A stretch of DNA of 64,000 nt from assembly GCF_030814955.1 (NCBI RefSeq), contig NZ_JAUSWB010000008.1, positions 1 through 64,000 on the forward strand, read 5' to 3'. The notes beneath the pieces are model-generated. The model had not been told where the DNA came from. It made no database searches and saw nothing but the letters and a program-made list of their open reading frames with translations. This DNA comes from Planomicrobium stackebrandtii (lineage in GTDB: Bacteria; Bacillota; Bacilli; Bacillales_A; Planococcaceae). Made by a program: the position numbers and the translations under genes. Below, piece by piece: positions 1 to 5,813 of this stretch; the first letter of the stretch is position 1; each line of letters opens with the position of its first letter.

Positions 1-102
1 GCAAAGAGGCCACACCCGTTCCCATCCCGAACACGGCAGTTAAGCTCTTTTGCGCCGATGGTAGTTGGGGGTCTCCCCCTGTGAGAGTAGGACGTTGCCA
101 GT
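1..102 (+). rRNA. 5S ribosomal RNA, 3' part
   Basis: The window opens inside a 5S rRNA. Conserved 5S words are visible (CCCATCCCGAACACGG, GCGCCGATGGTAGT, GAGAGTAGGACG). About the first 15 nt lie outside the window. It is the last gene of an rRNA operon and runs straight into a tRNA array, as in Bacillus rrn-trn operons. Confidence 0.95.
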
Positions 103-114
103 CTGATTAATTAT

Positions 115-189
115 TCCGAAGTAGCTCAGTGGTAGAGCACCGCACTGTTAATGCGATGGTCGTAGGTTCGAGTCCTACCTTCGGAGCCA
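115..189 (+). tRNA. tRNA-Asn(GTT)
   Basis: Cloverleaf with acceptor TCCGAAG/CTTCGGA, anticodon GTT in loop CTGTTAA, T-loop GGTTCGAGTCC, and an encoded CCA end. First tRNA of the array after 5S rRNA. Confidence 0.96.
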
Positions 190-194
190 ATTTT

Positions 195-284
195 GGAGAG
201 CTGTCCGAGTGGCCGAAGGAGCATGATTGGAAATCATGTAGGCGGGCAACCGTCTCAAGGGTTCGAATCCCTTGCTCTCCGCCA
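195..284 (+). tRNA. tRNA-Ser(GGA)
   Basis: Class II tRNA of 90 nt with a long variable arm; acceptor GGAGAGC/GCTCTCC, anticodon GGA, encoded CCA. Confidence 0.96.
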
Positions 285-309
285 GAAGATAAATTTTCCA
301 AATATATAT

Positions 310-384
310 GGCCCCTTGGTCAAGCGGTTAAGACACCGCCCTTTCACGGCGGTAACACGGGTTCGAATCCCGTAGGGGTCACCA
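310..384 (+). tRNA. tRNA-Glu(TTC)
   Basis: Acceptor GGCCCCT/AGGGGTC (one G-T pair), anticodon TTC in loop CTTTCAC, discriminator A, encoded CCA. In Bacillales this tRNA also supplies glutamyl-tRNA for the C5 heme pathway; the later heme genes are at 60-63 kb. Confidence 0.95.
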
Positions 385-391
385 ATTTCAT

Positions 392-467
392 GGAGGATTA
401 GCTCAGCTGGGAGAGCATCTGCCTTACAAGCAGAGGGTCGGCGGTTCGATCCCGTCATCCTCCACCA
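392..467 (+). tRNA. tRNA-Val(TAC)
   Basis: Acceptor GGAGGAT/ATCCTCC, anticodon TAC, encoded CCA; 76 nt. Confidence 0.96.
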
Positions 468-543
468 TTTTACTCTTACATAGAAACAATGCAGTTAAGA
501 AAATGCAAATGCAAATGTAATTTGTGGAATTTAATAATATTAT

Positions 544-621
<78 letters not shown>

Positions 622-623
622 AT

Positions 624-699
624 GGTCCCGTGGTGTAGCGGTTAACATGCCTGCCTGTCACGCAGGAGATCGCCGGTTCGATCCCGGTCGGGACCGCCA
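624..699 (+). tRNA. tRNA-Asp(GTC)
   Basis: Acceptor GGTCCCG/CGGGACC, anticodon GTC in loop CTGTCAC, encoded CCA. It starts 3 nt after tRNA-fMet. Confidence 0.96.
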
Positions 700-715
700 T
701 TTTTTTCAAAGTTGT

Positions 716-791
716 GGGTCAGTAGCTCAGTCGGTAGAGCATTAGATTGAAGCTCTAAGTGTCGGCGGTTCGATTCCGTCCTGACCCACCA
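716..791 (+). tRNA. tRNA-Phe(GAA)
   Basis: Acceptor GGGTCAG/CTGACCC fully paired, anticodon GAA, encoded CCA; 76 nt. Confidence 0.95.
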
Positions 792-815
792 TTTTTTATT
801 AATAATTATCTCCAT

Positions 816-891
<76 letters not shown>

Positions 892-898
892 TTTTTAA

Positions 899-982
899 GG
901 TGGGGTAGCGAAGTGGCTAAACGCGGCGGACTGTAAATCCGCTCCTTCGGGTTCGGCAGTTCGAATCTGCCCCCCACCACCA
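899..982 (+). tRNA. tRNA-Tyr(GTA)
   Basis: Class II tRNA with a long variable arm; acceptor GGTGGGG/CCCCACC, anticodon GTA in loop CTGTAAA, encoded CCA; 84 nt. Confidence 0.96.
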
Positions 983-988
983 GTTTTT

Positions 989-1062
989 AGGGGCATAGTT
1001 TAACGGTAGAACAGAGGTCTCCAACACCTCCGATGTGGGTTCGATTCCTACTGCCCCTGCCA
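989..1062 (+). tRNA. tRNA-Trp(CCA)
   Basis: Acceptor AGGGGCA/TGCCCCT, anticodon CCA in loop CTCCAAC, discriminator G, encoded CCA end; 74 nt. Confidence 0.95.
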
Positions 1063-1081
1063 TTTTTTAAAATTTTATGAT

Positions 1082-1158
1082 GGCGGTCGTGGCGAAGTGG
1101 TTAACGCACCGGATTGTGATTCCGGCACTCGGGGGTTCAATTCCCCTCGTCCGCCCCA
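1082..1158 (+). tRNA. tRNA-His(GTG), copy 1
   Basis: It carries the extra 5' G(-1) opposite discriminator C that is typical of tRNA-His. Anticodon GTG, CCA encoded. The acceptor GCGGTCG/CGTCCGC leaves one T-T mismatch at the fifth pair. The copy at 1200-1276 is identical, so the mismatch is unlikely to be a sequencing error. Confidence 0.93.
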
Positions 1159-1199
1159 AGTTTTCATTCACATGATTAGTAATTATAAAATAGTAAAGT

Positions 1200-1276
1200 G
1201 GCGGTCGTGGCGAAGTGGTTAACGCACCGGATTGTGATTCCGGCACTCGGGGGTTCAATTCCCCTCGTCCGCCCCA
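1200..1276 (+). tRNA. tRNA-His(GTG), copy 2
   Basis: Identical over 77 nt to the copy at 1082-1158, including the T-T mismatch in the acceptor stem. The flanking sequences differ, so only the gene itself is duplicated. Comparable Bacillus arrays, as I know them, have one His gene at this position. Confidence 0.93.
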
Positions 1277-1285
1277 TCTTATTAA

Positions 1286-1357
1286 TGGGGTATAGCCAAG
1301 CGGTAAGGCAACGGGTTTTGATCCCGTCATGCCCTGGTTCGAATCCAGGTACCCCAG
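1286..1357 (+). tRNA. tRNA-Gln(TTG), no encoded CCA
   Basis: Acceptor TGGGGTA/TACCCCA, anticodon TTG, discriminator G followed by CTT. The CCA end must be added by nucleotidyltransferase, unlike most neighbours in the array. Confidence 0.94.
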
Positions 1358-1363
1358 CTTTAT

Positions 1364-1438
1364 GCGGAAGTAGTTCAGTGGTAGAACGCCACCTTGCCAA
1401 GGTGGAGGTCGCGAGTTCGAACCTCGTCTTCCGCTCCA
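1364..1438 (+). tRNA. tRNA-Gly(GCC)
   Basis: Acceptor GCGGAAG/CTTCCGC, anticodon GCC, discriminator T, encoded CCA; 75 nt. Confidence 0.95.
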
Positions 1439-1444
1439 ATTTTT

Positions 1445-1518
1445 GGCGGCATAGCCAAGTGGTAAGGCATGGGTCTGCAACACCCTTATCACCGGTTCGA
1501 GTCCGGTTGCCGCCTCCA
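1445..1518 (+). tRNA. tRNA-Cys(GCA)
   Basis: Acceptor GGCGGCA/TGCCGCC, anticodon GCA, discriminator T, encoded CCA; 74 nt. Confidence 0.95.
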
Positions 1519-1527
1519 TAATGTTTT

Positions 1528-1611
1528 GCCGGCGTGGCGGAATTGGCAGACGCGCGGGACTCAAAATCCCGTTCCTTCACGGGAGTGTCGGTTCGACCCC
1601 GACCGCCGGTA
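1528..1611 (+). tRNA. tRNA-Leu(CAA), copy 1
   Basis: Class II tRNA; acceptor GCCGGCG/CGCCGGT with a terminal G-T pair, anticodon loop CTCAAAA (anticodon CAA), long variable arm. No CCA is encoded (A then TCA). Last gene of the array; a terminator follows at 1641. Confidence 0.95.
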
Positions 1612-1640
1612 TCATCAAAGGGCCTGCCTGCCCTTTAAAA

Positions 1641-1677
1641 CCCCTTCACTGTGAGCAATCATAGTGAAGGGGTTTTT
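1641..1677 (+). terminator. Intrinsic terminator of the rRNA-tRNA operon
   Basis: A 10-bp perfect stem (CCCCTTCACT / AGTGAAGGGG) is followed by TTTTT, 30 nt after the last tRNA of the array. Confidence 0.93.
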
Positions 1678-1817
1678 CAATGAATAAAAACTAATTTGAG
1701 TGCCTGTTCTAGAGTAAGATAAGAAATCCGCAGCTCTTGGCTAAAGTGGAATCCAAAGATCTTGGTTTTAAATTAATAACTGCAAATGCTGCAAAACAAT
1801 TTTATAGTAATAAAGTA

Positions 1818-1846
1818 TTGGCGAGTGAAATAAGATGTGCTATAAT
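1818..1846 (+). promoter_or_regulatory. SigA-type promoter of the separate tRNA-Leu
   Basis: TTGGCG at 1818 and TATAAT at 1841 are separated by 17 nt, with an extended -10 TGC at 1838. The tRNA starts 27 nt after the -10 box, and the previous operon is closed by a terminator, so this gene is transcribed on its own. Confidence 0.75.
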
Positions 1847-1872
1847 AGTTCTTGTCCGCTAAATCAATACTT

Positions 1873-1956
1873 GCCGGCGTGGCGGAATTGGCAGACGCGC
1901 GGGACTCAAAATCCCGTTCCTTCACCGGAGTGTCGGTTCGACCCCGACCGCCGGTA
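1873..1956 (+). tRNA. tRNA-Leu(CAA), copy 2
   Basis: Differs from the copy at 1528-1611 by one base, in the variable arm (CACCGGAG versus CACGGGAG), which improves pairing there. No CCA is encoded. It has its own promoter upstream and terminator downstream. Confidence 0.95.
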
Positions 1957-1975
1957 TACGCAATACGCCAGAAAG

Positions 1976-2010
1976 AAAGGCCTTGACTTAAATGTCAGGG
2001 CCTTTTTCTT
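1976..2010 (+). terminator. Intrinsic terminator of the monocistronic tRNA-Leu
   Basis: A 12-bp stem (AAAGGCCTTGAC / GTCAGGGCCTTT, one G-T pair) runs into a T-rich tail. Confidence 0.9.
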
Positions 2011-2175
2011 TTGCTTCATATATTGGAACTGAAGAAAAAACTGTATGCCAGGAAAGGGTGCCTTGTAATTCTGTTTATCAGGCACTTGCTAGCATTCTGA
2101 ACTAGACAGCTCAGCAGAATAGCCGATGCCGGAAATTTACATTGAATTGGCTTTTAATAAAATAGTCAAAGGCAA

Positions 2176-2210
2176 TAAAAAAACCGGTGTAAAGCGAACT
2201 TTACACCGGT
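2176..2210 (-). terminator. Terminator of the exported-protein gene
   Basis: A perfect 12-bp hairpin (ACCGGTGTAAAG / CTTTACACCGGT, loop CGAA) is followed on the minus strand by a run of Ts, 36 nt past the stop of the gene at 2246-2773. Confidence 0.9.
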
Positions 2211-2245
2211 GCATTTGTTATCTCATAACATTAAAATCTATTTTG

Positions 2246-2773
2246 TTATTCAGCATACTGGCAGCTTACACGCTTGTTCTCCGGTGAGAACATTCCGTCT
2301 GGATTCTTTTTAAATAACCATGCGTGCAGGTCGTAGTGCTGGCCTGGGGTGCCGTCATGATTATCCATTGGTCCCTGGAATTCCTCCTTGAATAATTTTG
2401 GCGTTTTATCAGTTTCTTCTGCTGGTACATACCATTCAGCTGCGACTAGCTTGTAGCTGCCATCTTTCAATGGCTCATAAACCAAGATTTCTGGTTTTTT
2501 AATGCGAAGTTTCGCGTCATCTGCTCGGCTCGGTTTGACTAGATGAATTCCCATATTTGGCACACAGGCTCCAGGTACTAATCCAACAAATCCTTCGTCT
2601 AATGCAACATCAATGTCCCGGTACTTCTTCAGTGCTTTTTTGCTGATGGCTAACTCCTCCCGTACACTGAACTCATGATCATCTCTGTCGTCATGGTGTG
2701 GATGGGCTGCAACACTGGACATGGTGGACAAACTGAGAAATGCGACCATGGTAGCGACGATAAACTTCTTCAT
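2246..2773 (-). CDS. Exported protein of unknown function
   Basis: A 175-residue protein. It begins MKKFIVATMVAF and has a clear Sec signal peptide ending near VAAHPHH, then a mature domain of about 150 residues with an acidic and His-rich start. The start at 2773 is preferred over an in-frame ATG 39 nt upstream because an AACGAGGAA ribosome binding site sits just before it. The mature part matches, from memory, a family with pieces like YRDIDVALDEGFV, YEPL..G.YKLVAAEW, HYDLHAWLFKKNPDGMF and a closing VSC, also seen in secreted actinobacterial proteins. The two cysteines (in GACVPNM and VSCQY) could form a disulfide bond. It is monocistronic with its own terminator. No function is known to me. 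Confidence 0.85.
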   Translation of the reverse strand: MKKFIVATMVAFLSLSTMSSVAAHPHHDDRDDHEFSVREELAISKKALKKYRDIDVALDEGFVGLVPGACVPNMGIHLVKPSRADDAKLRIKKPEILVYEPLKDGSYKLVAAEWYVPAEETDKTPKLFKEEFQGPMDNHDGTPGQHYDLHAWLFKKNPDGMFSPENKRVSCQYAE

Positions 2774-3083
2774 TGTAATTCCTCGTTGATATATATTTGA
2801 TATATGTATCAATAAAATGTTATTTTCGTCATCAATTATAAACCTTTATTTGTAAAATATAATAGATAAAATGAAAAAACAGTCCAATTATTATTTTATA
2901 TAACTAGACTGCGTTAGTTCAAACTTAATAAATTGACAGCAAGTTCTTTGAAAAAGTCTTTACTCACGAAAGAATCTGCTGAAAGGAACGGGGTTCTTTT
3001 AATGAATATTATGTACGCTTCCATAAAAAAAGACATTAAAAGGCAGGCGCAAAGTTAAACTTTGCGTCTGCCTTTTAGTGGAT
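2774..3083. other. Intergenic region, no gene seen
   Basis: About 310 nt of AT-rich sequence between the exported-protein gene and the DUF3100 operon. It holds the operon terminator at 3026-3076 and presumably the minus-strand promoter of the exported-protein gene. I see no convincing ORF with an RBS and no RNA motif I recognise. Confidence 0.6.
3026..3076 (-). terminator. Terminator of the M20-DUF3100 operon
   Basis: A 16-17 bp stem (AAAAGGCAGGCGCAAAG paired with CTTTGCGTCTGCCTTTT, one G-T) with a 5-nt loop; on the minus strand a T-rich stretch follows. It lies just beyond the stop at 3084. Confidence 0.85.
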
Positions 3084-3536
3084 TTAAATGATTCCTTGAA
3101 AGCGAAGAATGACTTCGGCAATAACAGCTGACCCGAGGAATGTGCCTAGCAGGACGAACATGCCGATGACAATGGTTTTCCAACCCAATTGCACAAAGTC
3201 GAACCACGAACGTCCAATGGATACACCCGCATAGGCTAAGATCGGGGTGGCAATGGCCAATAGGTTAACCTCAGTCGTATACATGACAATCTGCTCGGCT
3301 CCCGGCATGCCGGGAATCGTCAAAATTAGGCCGATAATGCCGATATAAGCGATACTGGGCAGCTGGAAGGGAAGCAGGCGGTGAACTATCAATCCGGCAA
3401 GGCTGATGCCGATCAGGATGGCTATTCCGGGGAGCGCATTCCAAGGCAGCACATCATAGCCTATCCAATTTCCCGTCAGCATGATGGCACCGATGATTAT
3501 GAATACCAAAACCCATTCCTTAAGGCTTTTTAACAT
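3084..3536 (-). CDS. Small polytopic membrane protein, partner of DUF3100
   Basis: A 150-residue, very hydrophobic protein with about five membrane segments (around residues 8-25, 35-53, 60-76, 88-107, 120-143). It begins 17 nt inside the end of the DUF3100 gene, so the two are almost certainly translationally coupled; an RBS AAGGGGGC lies 9 nt before the ATG. I do not recognise a named family. Tight coupling and similar membrane character suggest the two proteins form one transporter or membrane complex (inference). The M20 hydrolase gene lies upstream in the same operon, and the terminator follows at once. Confidence 0.85.
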   Translation of the reverse strand: MLKSLKEWVLVFIIIGAIMLTGNWIGYDVLPWNALPGIAILIGISLAGLIVHRLLPFQLPSIAYIGIIGLILTIPGMPGAEQIVMYTTEVNLLAIATPILAYAGVSIGRSWFDFVQLGWKTIVIGMFVLLGTFLGSAVIAEVILRFQGII

Positions 3537-4353
3537 AGTCTACGCCCCCTTTCGCCGCTTTTTCTTTTTTCTCTTTATTTTTTGAGAGGATTTCATACAT
3601 CTTGACGGTCAATGGCAAACCGACAAAAATACTCATATATAAGCCGGTCACTGAAGAAATCAAGTTGCTGACTCCTGAAAAGGCGGTTAACGTTTCACTC
3701 ATCTCAGGAAATGCAGCGACTAGGGGACCAAGGGAAGCGGCCGCCATACTGCCGCTGCCGACGCCTGTCGCCATGGCAAACGAAATCGGATGCAAAGGTG
3801 TTACAGTCGCCAAAAATCCTGAAATCAATCCGATGAAAATCGATCCGAAGACGGTCCCGAAAATATACATGGCCATTACGCCGCGCCCTTCAGGAGAAGA
3901 CAACCCGTATTTATCGGTGATCAAGGCAAGGTTGGCTTCTCGGCCGATGGAATGTGTCATGCCGATGCTTTCTCTTTTAAGCCCAAGAAATACGGCTAAA
4001 GGCAATGCCAGGAAAATGGTGCCGAGATTTCCAAATTCCTGAAGCAATAAAGCAGGTCCCGCTTCAATAATCTGTGGCAGTGCAGGTCCGGCCTGGACAC
4101 CAAACTTGGCGATCAATACAGAAACTGAGAGGAATACCAAGGGTTCGGCATTGATTGATTGTTTATCGTTTACCAATGGAGTGAAATACAAAGCCAAGCC
4201 GATTACGACCGCATAAAGCATCGGCAGCAAAAGGATGGTTCCAGGTCCAACGGGAATAGCGAATGTACCAATCGATTCAGTTAATGCAACAATCGCCAAA
4301 ACGATGACATGCAGGCGCCAATCTTTCCATAACTTAAGAGCTTGTTCGCCCAT
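3520..4353 (-). CDS. DUF3100 domain membrane protein
   Basis: 277 residues with about eight or nine predicted membrane segments. The start region (WRLHVIVLAIVALTESIGTF...GPGTILLLPMLYAVVIG) matches what I know of DUF3100 proteins. A Gly/Ser-rich re-entrant-like stretch is present near residue 195 (MATGVGSGSMAAASLGPL). The C-terminal tail is Lys-rich and probably cytoplasmic. The gene sits 46 nt downstream of an M20 hydrolase gene and overlaps the next membrane gene by 17 nt. Function is not established; export or uptake of an amino acid or acyl-amino acid linked to the M20 enzyme is my inference. Confidence 0.85.
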   Translation of the reverse strand: MGEQALKLWKDWRLHVIVLAIVALTESIGTFAIPVGPGTILLLPMLYAVVIGLALYFTPLVNDKQSINAEPLVFLSVSVLIAKFGVQAGPALPQIIEAGPALLLQEFGNLGTIFLALPLAVFLGLKRESIGMTHSIGREANLALITDKYGLSSPEGRGVMAMYIFGTVFGSIFIGLISGFLATVTPLHPISFAMATGVGSGSMAAASLGPLVAAFPEMSETLTAFSGVSNLISSVTGLYMSIFVGLPLTVKMYEILSKNKEKKEKAAKGGVDYVKKP

Positions 4354-4399
4354 TTAGCATCTACTCCTTCTGTGTGGAAGAACTGCTCTCCATTAGTAA

Positions 4400-5596
4400 T
4401 CAGCTTGCGTTGACAGCAGGCTGGTCTTTTTTCGTGTAGCTTAATGCAGCTGCTCCTAAAACTTTCGCTGCAATCAACAGGGCTCGTTCATCGATATTGA
4501 ATTTAGGGTGGTGATGCGGATAGGCTTCACTATCTTCGGGGCTTTTAGCGCCGGTAAAGAAAAATGTTCCCTTTTTATGTTGGAGGTAATAGGAAAAATC
4601 TTCGCCTCCCATGATCGGTTCTGTTTCTCTGACGTTCTCTACACCAGGAACAGAAGGTGCGAGAGCCGCTACAAACTTTGTTTCTTCTTCATGATTGACC
4701 GTGGTCGGGTAGCCGCGAGTATAGGTGTATTCATAATCTGCACCTGAAACAAGGCAAGTTCCTTTAATGATACGGTTGATTTCCTCCTCGATAAAATTGC
4801 GGATATCCTCTTTGAATGTCCTCACGGTTCCGACCATTTCAGCGGTGTCTGCGATGACGTTGTAAGGATTTTTTGCTTCAAAACTGCAGATTGAAACGAC
4901 AGCCGATTCTAAAGGATCGATTCGGCGGCTGACAATCTGCTGAAGGTTGTTGATCAGCTGTCCGCCAATTACAATGCTGTCTTTCGTATCATGCGGACTT
5001 GCGCCATGTCCGCCTTTCCCCAGGATTTTGATATCGAAGCGGTCAGGAGCGGCTTGAAGCGGACCTGATCGATACCCAATTTCCCCAAGAGGCATCTGTG
5101 CTTGCAGATGCGTGCCAAAAATGACGTCAACACCTTCGAGACAGCCGTCTTCGATCATGGCATTCGCGCCGCCTGGCGGCAATTCTTCTGCGTGCTGGTG
5201 CAAAAACACTATCGTACCTTCAATGTCCGCTTGCATGCTGTTCAGTGCTTTTGCCAACCCGAGCAAGCTGGCAGTGTGGCCATCATGTCCGCAGGCATGC
5301 ATAACGCCTTCATTTTTAGATTTATAAGGGACATCGGTTTGTTCTTGAATGGGCAATGCATCAAAATCTGCCCGCAAAGCGATAGTGGGGCCGGGTTTGC
5401 CGCCTTTCAAATAGGCAAGTACACCGTTTCCGCCAACATTTGTTCGAACTTCATGACCTAACTTTTCATGGAAAAGGGCAATGTACTTAGCAGTTTCCAC
5501 TTCTTCAAAAGACAACTCTGGGTATTCATGAAGATAACGTCGAATATCTACAATCTCTTCATACAATTCATCAAGCTTTTCGAATAGCTGATTCAC
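4400..5596 (-). CDS. M20 family amidohydrolase (N-acyl-amino acid hydrolase type)
   Basis: 398 residues. Zinc-ligand motifs of the M20D amidohydrolase family are visible: MHACGHDGH near residue 97, QHAEELPPGGA with the catalytic/metal glutamates, and the dimerisation-domain GKGGHGASPH. These enzymes remove acyl groups from N-acyl amino acids or related amides in the cytoplasm. The start is GTG at 5596, chosen because AGGAGGG lies 6 nt upstream. It heads an operon with the DUF3100 pair. A paralogue lies at 56994-58163 in the yhaA position. The physiological substrate cannot be told from sequence. Confidence 0.93.
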   Translation of the reverse strand: MNQLFEKLDELYEEIVDIRRYLHEYPELSFEEVETAKYIALFHEKLGHEVRTNVGGNGVLAYLKGGKPGPTIALRADFDALPIQEQTDVPYKSKNEGVMHACGHDGHTASLLGLAKALNSMQADIEGTIVFLHQHAEELPPGGANAMIEDGCLEGVDVIFGTHLQAQMPLGEIGYRSGPLQAAPDRFDIKILGKGGHGASPHDTKDSIVIGGQLINNLQQIVSRRIDPLESAVVSICSFEAKNPYNVIADTAEMVGTVRTFKEDIRNFIEEEINRIIKGTCLVSGADYEYTYTRGYPTTVNHEEETKFVAALAPSVPGVENVRETEPIMGGEDFSYYLQHKKGTFFFTGAKSPEDSEAYPHHHPKFNIDERALLIAAKVLGAAALSYTKKDQPAVNAS

Positions 5597-5813
5597 TGAA
5601 ATCCCTCCTATGAATTAATATTCTCATACTATCATAAGTATTCAGAATGAACTATAAGAAATATATGGAAAACTAGAAAAATTCAATTAGATTCAGTTGC
5701 TGTTGTTTCTATAAAAGAGAACTATTCTCTAATAGGCAGCGCAGAAGATGTTATAGTAATCTGGATACCAAATGCATCCACCATCATTCCATCAGTTGAA
5801 AAGAGGGACAATC

